Source: CAKSNH01 sp964422725 (GTDB lineage: Bacteria > Bacillota > Clostridia > UBA1381). Taken from it: a stretch of 64,000 nt of DNA. The notes beneath the pieces are model-generated. The model saw only the letters and a program-made list of their open reading frames with translations. It made no database searches and was not told where the DNA came from. The stretch spans positions 8,068-72,067 of the forward strand of contig CAYRCC010000005.1 of the NCBI GenBank assembly GCA_964422725.1, in the 5' to 3' direction. Of the stretch, positions 44,195 through 52,567 are shown in pieces. A program made the position numbers and the translations under genes. Each line of letters opens with the position of its first letter. Positions within the stretch are counted from its first letter, which is position 1.

Positions 44195-44855
44195 CTGCAT
44201 TGCTCCTGTCCGCAAGCTGTGCTTTAAGCTCGCTGATTTCCTGTTCCAATTTTTTGATATGTACCGATAATGTACATATGTGTGATGATATCGGATCGGG
44301 AATGGTTACTTGGTCAAGATCGACCGCGACACGTTTCCCGTCACATTTTACGATGTTTGCCGGCACACCGACACAGGTTGAGTTTTCCGGCACTTCGCTG
44401 AGCACAACCGCACCTGCCGCAATTTTTGAATTGCTCCCCACCTTAAACGGACCCAAAACTTTTGCGCCGCTTCCGACCATTACATTGTCGCCGAGAGTAG
44501 GGTGGCGTTTTCCGGTTTCCTTGCCGGTACCGCCGAGAGTTGCGCCCTGGTAGATGGTGCAGTCATTGCCTATAACGGTTGTTTCGCCGATAACAACACC
44601 CATACCGTGGTCAATAAACAGACCTCTGCCGATTTGCGCACCGGGGTGTATTTCTATTCCGGTGAAAAAACGGACTGACTGCGAGATAGCCCTTGCGATA
44701 AATTTTAAATTGCATCGGTAGAAAAAATGCGAAACTCTGTGCCAAATCACAGCGTGAATACCGGGATAAAGCAAAAAAACTTCAAAGCCGTTTCGTGCCG
44801 CCGGATCGCGTTCGAGAATAGCTTTAATGTCGTAAGCTATTTCTTTAATAAACAT
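44181..44855 (-). CDS. cysE: Serine O-acetyltransferase
   Basis: The enzyme acetylates serine to O-acetylserine, the precursor of cysteine. The 224-residue protein has a helical N-terminal domain, then left-handed beta-helix repeats: IHPGAQIGRGLFIDHGMGVV, IGETTVIGNDCTIYQGATLG, GTGKETGKRHPTLGDNVMVG. The last part (about residues 180-224) is a charged tail. It leads the operon with cysS, the usual pairing in Firmicutes. No T-box core was found in the leader. Confidence 0.93.
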   Translation of the reverse strand: MFIKEIAYDIKAILERDPAARNGFEVFLLYPGIHAVIWHRVSHFFYRCNLKFIARAISQSVRFFTGIEIHPGAQIGRGLFIDHGMGVVIGETTVIGNDCTIYQGATLGGTGKETGKRHPTLGDNVMVGSGAKVLGPFKVGSNSKIAAGAVVLSEVPENSTCVGVPANIVKCDGKRVAVDLDQVTIPDPISSHICTLSVHIKKLEQEISELKAQLADRSNADEDL

Positions 44856-44933
44856 TTAAGTTCTCCACCGCCTTAATAAAAACATTATGAAGATAACAAA
44901 CATATTATCTTCATATAACAAATCCTATTATAA

Positions 44934-44962
44934 ATTATATCTTGAAATCACTAAAAATACAA
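44934..44962 (-). promoter_or_regulatory. Sigma-A promoter of cysE operon
   Basis: On the minus strand TTGTAT (44962-44957), a 17-bp spacer and TATAAT (44939-44934) lie 78 bp before the cysE start. Confidence 0.7.
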
Positions 44963-45027
44963 CACTTAAATTAAAATTTATGAAAAAATACAAATTTTAT
45001 GTTTCAAAATTTGCGATGTGTGGTATA

Positions 45028-45054
45028 TATGCAATAGAGTTGTGCTTTTGCATA
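45028..45054 (+). promoter_or_regulatory. Inverted repeat before fucO, candidate operator
   Basis: TATGCAA (45028-45034) and TTGCATA (45048-45054) are exact complements separated by 13 bp. They lie 35 bp before the fucO start and overlap a weak -10-like TACAAT at 45053. Confidence 0.45.
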
Positions 45055-45088
45055 CAATAAAATAAATTATGATTTGGAGGAAAATATA

Positions 45089-46237
45089 ATGGCGAACAGA
45101 GTTGTGTTAAACGAAATATCTTATCACGGAGCCGGAGCGATTGAGAATATTGCAACGGAGGCGAAAGCAAGAGGTTATAAAAAAGCTTTGATATGTACCG
45201 GACCGGACCTGATTAAATTCGGCGTTACCAAAAAAGTGACGGATATTCTTGAAAGAGAATCGCTCGCGTATGAGATTTATTCGGATATTAAGCCTAACCC
45301 GACAATCGAAAACGTACAAAACGGCGTACAGGCGTTCAAAAAAGCGGGTGCGGACTATATTGTGGCTGTCGGCGGCGGTTCGCCTATAGATACGGCAAAG
45401 GCTATCGGTATTATTACCACAAACCCTGAGTTTGCCGATGTGAGAAGTCTTGAGGGTGTTGCACCGACGAAAAATGCGTCAGTACCGATTATAGCTGTTC
45501 CGACAACTGCCGGTACGGCGGCTGAGGTTACGATTAATTATGTTATTACCGACGTTGAGAAAAAGCGTAAGTTTGTGTGCGTGGATACACACGACATTCC
45601 GGTGGTTGCAATTGTTGACCCTGATATGATGTCGACTATGCCAAAGGGACTTACCGCGGCAACGGGTATGGATGCACTGACACACGCAATTGAGGGTTAT
45701 ATCACCAAGGGTGCATGGGAAATGACGGATATGATGCATTTGAAAGCAATTGAAATTATTGCAAAGTCACTTCGAGGTGCTGTGGAGAACACAAAAGAGG
45801 GAAGAGAAGGTATGGCACTCGGTCAGTATATTGCCGGTATGGGATTTTCAAATGTAGGATTGGGTATTGTACATTCAATGGCACATGCGCTCGGCGCGGT
45901 TTACGACACGCCGCACGGTGTTGCAAATGCAATTTTGCTGCCGACCGTAATGGAGTATAACGCAGATGCGACAGGCGATAAGTATAAGTACATAGCAAAG
46001 GCGATGGGCGTTGACGGTGTTGATGCTATGTCACAGGAGGAGTACAGAAAAGCGGCGGTTGAGGCTGTTAGAAAGCTGTCGGCAGATGTAGGTATTCCGG
46101 CTGATTTGAAAGAGATTGTAAAACAAGAGGATATAGATTTTCTTGCTGAGTCGGCGTTTAACGATGCGTGCGCACCGGGTAACCCGAAAGCGGCATCAAA
46201 AGAAGATATTATCGCATTGTATAAAGCGTTAATATAA
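45089..46237 (+). CDS. fucO: Lactaldehyde reductase (iron-containing alcohol dehydrogenase)
   Basis: The 382-residue enzyme closely follows E. coli FucO along its length: MANRVVLNEISYHGAGAIEN, GGGSPIDTAKAIGIITTNPE, VPTTAGTAAEVTINYVITD, AATGMDALTHAIEGYITKGA and YDTPHGVANAILLPTVMEYN, which hold the NAD site and the iron ligands. It reduces lactaldehyde from fucose or rhamnose to 1,2-propanediol. No fucose genes adjoin it, so it may serve uptake and catabolic genes elsewhere. GGAGG precedes the ATG at 45089; a longer start lies too near it. Confidence 0.92.
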   Translation: MANRVVLNEISYHGAGAIENIATEAKARGYKKALICTGPDLIKFGVTKKVTDILERESLAYEIYSDIKPNPTIENVQNGVQAFKKAGADYIVAVGGGSPIDTAKAIGIITTNPEFADVRSLEGVAPTKNASVPIIAVPTTAGTAAEVTINYVITDVEKKRKFVCVDTHDIPVVAIVDPDMMSTMPKGLTAATGMDALTHAIEGYITKGAWEMTDMMHLKAIEIIAKSLRGAVENTKEGREGMALGQYIAGMGFSNVGLGIVHSMAHALGAVYDTPHGVANAILLPTVMEYNADATGDKYKYIAKAMGVDGVDAMSQEEYRKAAVEAVRKLSADVGIPADLKEIVKQEDIDFLAESAFNDACAPGNPKAASKEDIIALYKALI

Positions 46238-46297
46238 TAAACAGGATATTAATTAAGGAGAGATGACTTATTAGTAAGTTAACCGTATTAACGGATA

Positions 46298-46373
46298 TAG
46301 CATCAAACCGGGAGGTTTGATGCTAAACCTCCCAAAATGTTTGTATAATTTGTATAAATGATTTTAGGAGGTA
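46298..46373 (+). promoter_or_regulatory. Mutually exclusive hairpins before rsgA
   Basis: Hairpin A: TAGCATCAAACC (46298-46309) with GGTTTGATGCTA (46314-46325), 12 bp perfect. Hairpin B: GGGAGGTTT (46310-46318) with AAACCTCCC (46325-46333), 9 bp perfect. They share 46310-46325 and cannot coexist. ACCTCC (46327-46332) can also pair with the rsgA ribosome site (AGGAGGTA, 46366-46373). There is no T-run after either hairpin. A -10-like TATAAT at 46344 could start a shorter transcript that lacks both. Confidence 0.55.
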
Positions 46374-46379
46374 AAAACA

Positions 46380-47426
46380 GTGAATATAGAAAAATACGGC
46401 TTTAGCGGTAAATTTTCCGCACTTGCATTAATGTTTGAGGGACTTTGCCCGGGCAGGGTGATTTCACAGGAGAAAAACATTTACAGAGTTGTGACGGAAA
46501 AAGGCGAAAGACTTGCCGAGGTGTCGGGCAAATTTAGGTATAATACACAAGCAGTGTCGGATTATCCGGCGGTGGGCGATTTCGTTATGCTTGATATGAA
46601 TGAACAGGGGACAAGAGCTGTTATTCACAGTGTGCTTGACAGAAAAAGCTGTTTTGTTCGCAGAGCGGCGGGTGAAAGCCGACACGAGCAGATTGTGGCG
46701 GCAAATATAGATATAGCTTTTATTTGTATGTCGCTGAACAACGATTATAATATCCGCCGATTGGAACGCTATCTTTCGGTTGCTTGGGACAGCGGTGCAA
46801 CCCCGGTGATTGTACTTACAAAGTCGGATTTGTGTACCGATTTGGATAAAAAGGTTTCCGAGGTGAAAAGCGTTTCATTAGGTGTTGATGTGCTTGTAAC
46901 AACATTTGCCGATGCGAGTGGTTACAATCAAGTCAGGACGTATATTTCAGACGGAACGACGGCGGCATTTATCGGTTCGTCGGGTGTCGGCAAATCGACA
47001 CTTATCAATTATTTGCTGGGAGAGAATCGTTTCGGTACAAACGGTTTGCGCAATGACGGCAAGGGGCGGCATACGACGACTCACAGGGAATTGGTTTTAC
47101 TGCCGGACGGCGGAATGGTTATAGATACTCCGGGGATGCGAGAGTTGGGTATTTGGAGTGCGGAAACCGGAATTGACAGCACCTTTGCCGATATTGAAAA
47201 ATTGGCAAAGCTGTGCAGGTTTAAAAACTGTACTCATTCGGGCGAGGACGGGTGTGCAGTGGCGGATGCGATAAACAGCGGAGTGATTTCCGAAAAACGC
47301 CGACAGTCGTATGATAAGCTGAAAGCGGAAACAGCATATATTTCCGACAGTGCAAGCTATATTGCGGCAAAAGAGAAGAAATTTAAAAGTATTTCAAAAA
47401 TAAACAAGAAAAGATACAAAAAGTAA
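46380..47426 (+). CDS. rsgA: Ribosome small-subunit-dependent GTPase A
   Basis: RsgA checks late maturation of the 30S subunit. The 348-residue protein has an N-terminal OB-type domain, a circularly permuted GTPase (G4 TKSDL before the P-loop GSSGVGKSTLINYL, then DTPGMRELG), and a C-terminal zinc site CRFKNCTHSGEDGC. The start is GTG with AGGAGG 8 nt upstream. It stands alone between a hairpin-rich leader and a strong terminator. Confidence 0.95.
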   Translation: MNIEKYGFSGKFSALALMFEGLCPGRVISQEKNIYRVVTEKGERLAEVSGKFRYNTQAVSDYPAVGDFVMLDMNEQGTRAVIHSVLDRKSCFVRRAAGESRHEQIVAANIDIAFICMSLNNDYNIRRLERYLSVAWDSGATPVIVLTKSDLCTDLDKKVSEVKSVSLGVDVLVTTFADASGYNQVRTYISDGTTAAFIGSSGVGKSTLINYLLGENRFGTNGLRNDGKGRHTTTHRELVLLPDGGMVIDTPGMRELGIWSAETGIDSTFADIEKLAKLCRFKNCTHSGEDGCAVADAINSGVISEKRRQSYDKLKAETAYISDSASYIAAKEKKFKSISKINKKRYKK

Positions 47427-47450
47427 GTTAATACAAACAAAAGGCAGACG

Positions 47451-47480
47451 AGCTCGTTTGAGTTTGTCTGCCTTGTTTTT
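47451..47480. terminator. Bidirectional terminator between rsgA and yitT-family gene
   Basis: AAGGCAGAC (47451-47459) pairs with GTCTGCCTT (47466-47474), followed by GTTTTTT; A-rich sequence on the other side supports use by the minus-strand gene. Confidence 0.85.
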
Positions 47481-47493
47481 TGTATTAATATTG

Positions 47494-48387
47494 CTATTTA
47501 TCCTGATTGGCTGCAAAAACATCGGCAACCTCGCTGATTGTTATGTAAGCGGACGGGTCGACTTCGTGTACCAATTCTCTTAGCTTTACTACCTGGAAAC
47601 GGTTAAGAATGAAATAAATCATTGTTTTCTGCGTGTTTGAGTAACCGCCGGTTACGGCGATTTTTGTCATTCCGCGTTCAAATGCATCTGAGATGGCAGT
47701 GCATACCGATTCCGGCTCGGTTGTTATAATCATAGCGCATTTTTCTTTGTCGACACCCTCAACTATAAAGTCGATGGTTTTGAGCGCCGCGGCATAAGTG
47801 ACTATTGAGTAAAGCGGTAAAACCCAGCTGTTTATGACGATACCGCATACTATGTATAACAGCAGATTGTACCCCATTACGAACACACCCACAGAAATAC
47901 CGAGTTTTTTTGCAAATATCACAGCCATAACTTCGATTCCGTCCATTGCGCCGCCGAACCGTATCGCAAGACCGCTGCCTATACCCGAAATGAGTCCGCC
48001 GAACAGCGCGCACAGCAGTAAATCATCGCCGGCAAGCGGAGAAACAAAGTTTACGTCAATAGGTGAAATATCGGTGATAAACCACGCTGTAACGGAATAT
48101 ATAAATACGGTGTAAATAGCGTAAACGGTAAACAATGCGCCTTGTTTTTTCAGTCCGTAAAGAAACAATGGGATATTTAAAATGAGCAAAAACAGAGAAA
48201 GACTGAGGTATTCGGGAGTGATTTGAGATAAAAGCATTGACGTTCCCGATATGCCGCTGTCATAGAGCTTTACCGGAGTGAGAAAAATGGTAATACCGAA
48301 GGCGTTAATCATTCCGGCGATTGTGAGCATAATTATGTTTGTAAGTTTCAGTTTTTTTAGCTTTTCCGGTAATTTTAGTTTTTTCAT
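47494..48387 (-). CDS. YitT-family membrane protein (DUF161-DUF2179)
   Basis: The 297-residue protein has about five membrane helices (residues 17-190, with GTSMLLSQITPEYLSLSLFL and RFGGAMDGIEVMAVIFAKKL typical of the family). A cytoplasmic DUF2179 domain follows, with TKIAVTGGYSNTQKTMIYFI and KLRELVHEVDPSAYITISEV. The family is common in Firmicutes; its transported substrate is not established. AAGGAG precedes the ATG with about 9-nt spacing. Confidence 0.88.
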   Translation of the reverse strand: MKKLKLPEKLKKLKLTNIIMLTIAGMINAFGITIFLTPVKLYDSGISGTSMLLSQITPEYLSLSLFLLILNIPLFLYGLKKQGALFTVYAIYTVFIYSVTAWFITDISPIDVNFVSPLAGDDLLLCALFGGLISGIGSGLAIRFGGAMDGIEVMAVIFAKKLGISVGVFVMGYNLLLYIVCGIVINSWVLPLYSIVTYAAALKTIDFIVEGVDKEKCAMIITTEPESVCTAISDAFERGMTKIAVTGGYSNTQKTMIYFILNRFQVVKLRELVHEVDPSAYITISEVADVFAANQDK

Positions 48388-48516
48388 TGCAACAACTCCT
48401 TAAATTTTGTTTTAATATGCAACACCGATTAACTTGCGGCGTAAGACGGGTACATTGCCCGAAAAAATGTGTGCCGTATACACCGCAATCAGTAAGTGTT
48501 TACATAATGCATTTTA

Positions 48517-49473
48517 TCATAAACCGCCCAAAATCGCAAGCAAATGATTTATATTTTCTTCGCAGTATTCGATTTCGGACGAATATAAACGTGCAAACTC
48601 GACAACATCACTTAATGTAAGTGATAAGTGCTTTTTTATATGCACGGCACATAATGCGTTTATTATGTCAACGCTGAGAAGTGCAAACGCAAGCCTTGCG
48701 CCGAGGTTACCGTCATATATGCAGTCGGGCAGATGTCGGTAAATAAAGTACGACAAAAGCTGTTCAAACGGCGTTTCCCACTGTGGATTTTCAAATACAT
48801 TTTCGTATTGCGGCGGCAAATTTTTAAGATCTTTAAGTATATCGCCCCATTGAGTATTGAGCCGTTCAAACGAAAGATAAATATCTGCCCACTGTGCGTG
48901 TGTTTTCTTCGGAATATTCGGCACGTATTTTTCGGTAAGCCGTTTTATGCGTTCGGTCAGCGGTGCGGTGCGGTCAGTGACGATTATATTTATATTTTCG
49001 CGTACCGAAAAAAATGACTCGTCCTCCGCTGATATTTTGCTGTTCTCTCCGTCACTGCCGATTTCGATAAGGTGCGCCTTTCCGGTACGCGATAAAATGA
49101 GCTGTCCGGCGGCTTCACAGCAGAGTCCGAGTCCTATTTCGATTCTTCCGTCGAAAAAGTTTCTGAAACGCGGATGGTCGGCGCAGATTTGACAGAGTGC
49201 ATTTTTGCCTAGTGTGGTTATAATATCGCAAAGACCGTTTTGATTAAGAAACGGACACTGCTCGCCGGCTGACAATATAAAATGCGGTGTTTCGCCCGTT
49301 TCGGCTATATTGTCCGACAAACGTTTCCCGAACGGCTGAGGTATTGTTTTGTAATACTCCAGTGTGTCGGTGTCAATGTCGATTTCCCAGCCTATACAAC
49401 AGCTGTGGCGGCATTTGTCTGCGATACATTCAAATTCGGTGTAATAATCGGGTGCATAAATTTTCATTTGCAA
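48517..49473 (-). CDS. FliB-like lysine N-methylase family protein
   Basis: The 318-residue protein resembles FliB, which methylates flagellin lysines in Salmonella: YYTEFECIADKCRHSCCIGW at the start and CPFLNQNGLCDIITTLGKNA, ending in CQICADHPRFR. The Cys pattern suggests a metal or iron-sulfur site. No flagellar gene lies here; the chemoreceptor at 8.2 kb shows that the organism senses chemotactically, which fits motility. Some FliB relatives are in non-flagellated bacteria, so the target could differ. Confidence 0.8.
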   Translation of the reverse strand: MQMKIYAPDYYTEFECIADKCRHSCCIGWEIDIDTDTLEYYKTIPQPFGKRLSDNIAETGETPHFILSAGEQCPFLNQNGLCDIITTLGKNALCQICADHPRFRNFFDGRIEIGLGLCCEAAGQLILSRTGKAHLIEIGSDGENSKISAEDESFFSVRENINIIVTDRTAPLTERIKRLTEKYVPNIPKKTHAQWADIYLSFERLNTQWGDILKDLKNLPPQYENVFENPQWETPFEQLLSYFIYRHLPDCIYDGNLGARLAFALLSVDIINALCAVHIKKHLSLTLSDVVEFARLYSSEIEYCEENINHLLAILGGL

Positions 49474-49507
49474 AAACCTCGCTGTATAAAAATTTCCGTT
49501 TAACGGC

Positions 49508-50320
49508 TTAATTCATTGTTTTGGGCGGTGCGCCGTTTTGTTTTACATATGCCTTGTAAAAGTTGGCATAACTGTTAAATCCGGCGTTCATACTTGCGTG
49601 TATCAGCGGCTGACCGCTTCTGTGCAGTTCCTGAACCAGTAAAATACGCTTGTAATTGATGTATTGATGAATACTGTGACCGGTACTTTTTTTGAAAATT
49701 TTGCACATATAGTGCTTTGCGATGAAAAATTCGTTTGCTATATTGTCAAGCGATAAATTTTCGGTGAGGTTGTTGTTTATGTACATTATAATATCGCGTA
49801 TACGCTCATTTTTGGTGTAAAAATTATCGGCTGTGACTTTGGATTTGTTGAGCAAATACAAAAATTCCGTAATCACGCTTGAGGCAACGTCCACCGCGCC
49901 GTCGTCCGCATAATGCTGTATCCGCCTAATACAGTCCACGAGATTAGTGTCCGTAATATCGGATATTACAAGGTTTCCCATGCCAAGCTCGCGGTTTTCA
50001 AATATGTCTAAAAACTTTTTTGTATTTTCGTTTTTAAAATAATCTGCACTTAAATACAGCACAATTCTGTCGTAGACCGTATTTGAACGAAACACCATAT
50101 GGTGCAGCTCAAACGGACGTGTCAGTACGATATCGTTTTGTTTAAGACGGTATGTATTGCCCTCGACGTGAAATTCACAGTCACCGTTCAAAAGCAGTAC
50201 AATTTCGTAAATGTCATCGTGATTGTGGTATTTAAAGTCGTTTGTGTCAGGGTGTTCGTCATAATCGTGTATTGTCCAAAAATTGTAGCCGGGGAAATAT
50301 CCGCCGAATGTATGCGCCAT
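49508..50320 (-). CDS. AraC-family transcriptional regulator
   Basis: The 270-residue protein has an N-terminal cupin-like sensor domain (KYHNHDDIYEIVLLLNGDCE, NDIVLTRPFELHHMVFRSNT) and a C-terminal pair of helix-turn-helix motifs (ENLSLDNIANEFFIAKHYMC and GFNSYANFYKAYVKQNGAPP). It is divergent from the GH115-uxuB-uxuA genes and very likely controls them in response to a uronate or oligosaccharide. The ATG at 50320 has AGGAG 8 nt upstream; the frame runs 10 codons further but without support. Confidence 0.88.
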   Translation of the reverse strand: MAHTFGGYFPGYNFWTIHDYDEHPDTNDFKYHNHDDIYEIVLLLNGDCEFHVEGNTYRLKQNDIVLTRPFELHHMVFRSNTVYDRIVLYLSADYFKNENTKKFLDIFENRELGMGNLVISDITDTNLVDCIRRIQHYADDGAVDVASSVITEFLYLLNKSKVTADNFYTKNERIRDIIMYINNNLTENLSLDNIANEFFIAKHYMCKIFKKSTGHSIHQYINYKRILLVQELHRSGQPLIHASMNAGFNSYANFYKAYVKQNGAPPKTMN

Positions 50321-50355
50321 AGCAATCACTCCTAGTATATATAATACCACAAGTA

Positions 50356-50408
50356 GTTAATATTTGCAATGTTTAAAACAATAATAGGCGAGAAAATGGT
50401 TAATATTT
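50356..50408. promoter_or_regulatory. Direct repeat GTTAATATTT, candidate AraC-type operator
   Basis: Two exact copies lie at 50356-50365 and 50399-50408, 43 bp apart, near four helical turns. They sit in the divergent gap between the regulator gene and the GH115 gene. Confidence 0.5.
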
Positions 50409-50534
50409 ATGATAATATAAGCATAACAGGTAGAAATCAAATCAGACTGTAAACAAATTTATCAGCTTTTGATTTTTGCTTGCGGCAGAACTCAAAAAAT
50501 GATTAGATTACTTAATATTTTCAGGAGGTGCGGT

Positions 50535-52544
50535 ATGGATTTTTTCTTGAATTCCAATACGAAAATAGTATCCGAAAGCAAATCAAAGGCGGTTTTGAAC
50601 GCGGTTGAAATTTTAAAGCGCGATATCGTGAAAAAGTTTGCAAAATCGGGGATAAATGAAAATAAAATTGTACTGAAAGAGGATAAAAGCAAAGGAAACG
50701 AAGAATTTGAGCTTAACGTGTGTGCGGATATGGTTATTTCGGCATCTGACGAGCTTGGGTTCGTTTACGGACTTTTGTACATAAGCGAGAAGTTTCTGGG
50801 AATAAAGCCGTTTTGGTTTTGGCTGGATCAGAAAATAGACCGCGTTGAGAGTATAGGCGTAAAGTACGGTATATATACGTCCCCAAAGCCGGCTGTAAAA
50901 TATCGCGGCTGGTTTGTAAACGACGAGGTTCTTATAATGAAATGGAATATCGGCGGCGACAAAACGGCACCGTGGAAAATGGTGTTTGAGTCACTTTTGC
51001 GCTGCGGCGGAAATATGGTAATTCCGGGTACGGATAAAAACTCGAAAATTTACAATAAAATTGCATCGGATATGGGTCTGTGGATTACGCACCACCACGC
51101 CGAGCCTTTGGGAGCGGAAATGTTTGCAAGAGCATACCCGGGGCAAAGCGCAAATTACGCGGAATCACCGGAGCTGTTTTACAAGCTGTGGGAGGATGCG
51201 GTAAAAGCACAAAAGGATATGAAGGTTATATGGTGTCTGGGATTTAGGGGACAGGGCGACTGTCCGTTCTGGTACAGCGATACGAGCGGTAGGTTTGATA
51301 CGTCGCAAAAGCGCGGCAAGCTGATAAGTGATATAATCGAGCTGCAGCGTCAAATTGTATTAAAGTACGTCGAAAATCCTGTATTCTGTACAAACCTGTA
51401 CGGAGAAATAATGGAGCTTTATGACGAGGGACACATACATTTTGACGACGAAATAATCAAAGTCAGCGCGGATAACGGATACGGCAAAATGGTTACAAGA
51501 CGGCGCGGCGGGCATACGGTAAGAATTTCGTCAATGCCGAAATCACCTGTGGAACACAGCGGAATATATTATCACGTATCATTTTATGACTTGCAGGCGG
51601 CAAGCCACGTTACAATGCTCCCTAATTCGATAGATTTTGTAAACAGAGAGCTTGATGAGGTTGTGGAAAAAAATGCAACCGATTTTTGGATTATAAACTG
51701 CTCAAACGTAAGACCGCACGCGTATCATCTTGATGCGATACGCAAAAAATGGTACGGCGAAAATGTAAGCGACGAACAGCACAGTGAGGAGTTTGTAAAA
51801 GAGTATTACGGCGGCGAAACGGAAATTGCGGCGGTGTACCGCGACTATCACAAGGCTATGCTTGCATACGGCAGTGAGGAGGACGAACACGCCGGAGAAC
51901 AGATTTACAACGAAAATATCCGCTTGCTTATACACGCGTTCTTTAACGGACGAAAAGAGGGTACACCGGGACTCAAATGGCTTATCGGTCAGGAGTCGCT
52001 CGATGATCAGGCTGATAAATTCACTGCGCTTGTCGGCGGAAATTACGAAAACATAAAAAGTTTTTACGAAAACTGTATAAAGGTGAGCGAAAATCTTGAC
52101 GGGGAAGTTAAAGAGCTGTTTGATGCAACAATTCTTTTGCAGGTAAAAATTCACTTTTTCAGTACAATAGGTGTAATGAAGTTCGGTGAGGCGTACAAGA
52201 AGTATCTTGACAATGATTTTTGGGGCGCGTTTATGGATTTCGGTTATTCGGCGGAGAATTTTGATACGGCAAACCGCGTAATGCGTGAATCGGAGTACGG
52301 AGTGTGGAGCGGATATTATATGAACGAGTGTTTCGCGGATATGAAGCACACGGCGTATATGATAAAAAAGATGATGGGAGTTATGCGTGAGCGAGGCGAC
52401 AATGCAAGACACGACAAATGGTATCGCGACGTTATTTATGCGCCGGAGGACAGAGATATAATGACATTGCTTGTAAACGACAATCATATGACGGACGATG
52501 AGCTGTTTGAAGAATTTAAAGTTGTAGGAAGATACAAAAAGTAA
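50535..52544 (+). CDS. GH115-family alpha-glucuronidase, intracellular and short
   Basis: The 669-residue protein matches the GH115 plan: an N-terminal alpha/beta domain (MVISASDELGFVYGLLYISE), a barrel domain (KYRGWFVNDEV, GLWITHHHAEPLGAEMFARA, IWCLGFRGQGDCPFWY, NCSNVRPHAYHLDAIRKKWY) and a helical region. GH115 enzymes remove (4-O-methyl-)glucuronic acid from xylan side chains. Most are 800 or more residues and exported; here the C-terminal beta-sandwich and any signal peptide are missing, so it should act in the cytoplasm on imported oligomers. uxuB and uxuA follow and use the released uronate. AGGAGG precedes the ATG at 50535. Confidence 0.85.
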   Translation: MDFFLNSNTKIVSESKSKAVLNAVEILKRDIVKKFAKSGINENKIVLKEDKSKGNEEFELNVCADMVISASDELGFVYGLLYISEKFLGIKPFWFWLDQKIDRVESIGVKYGIYTSPKPAVKYRGWFVNDEVLIMKWNIGGDKTAPWKMVFESLLRCGGNMVIPGTDKNSKIYNKIASDMGLWITHHHAEPLGAEMFARAYPGQSANYAESPELFYKLWEDAVKAQKDMKVIWCLGFRGQGDCPFWYSDTSGRFDTSQKRGKLISDIIELQRQIVLKYVENPVFCTNLYGEIMELYDEGHIHFDDEIIKVSADNGYGKMVTRRRGGHTVRISSMPKSPVEHSGIYYHVSFYDLQAASHVTMLPNSIDFVNRELDEVVEKNATDFWIINCSNVRPHAYHLDAIRKKWYGENVSDEQHSEEFVKEYYGGETEIAAVYRDYHKAMLAYGSEEDEHAGEQIYNENIRLLIHAFFNGRKEGTPGLKWLIGQESLDDQADKFTALVGGNYENIKSFYENCIKVSENLDGEVKELFDATILLQVKIHFFSTIGVMKFGEAYKKYLDNDFWGAFMDFGYSAENFDTANRVMRESEYGVWSGYYMNECFADMKHTAYMIKKMMGVMRERGDNARHDKWYRDVIYAPEDRDIMTLLVNDNHMTDDELFEEFKVVGRYKK

Positions 52545-52567
52545 TAATTCAGAAAGGAAAGATTTTT

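Noticed and set aside
44856..45088. T-box leader of cysE
   Set aside because: A GGTGG stretch precedes cysE, but no specifier hairpin or T-box core is present.
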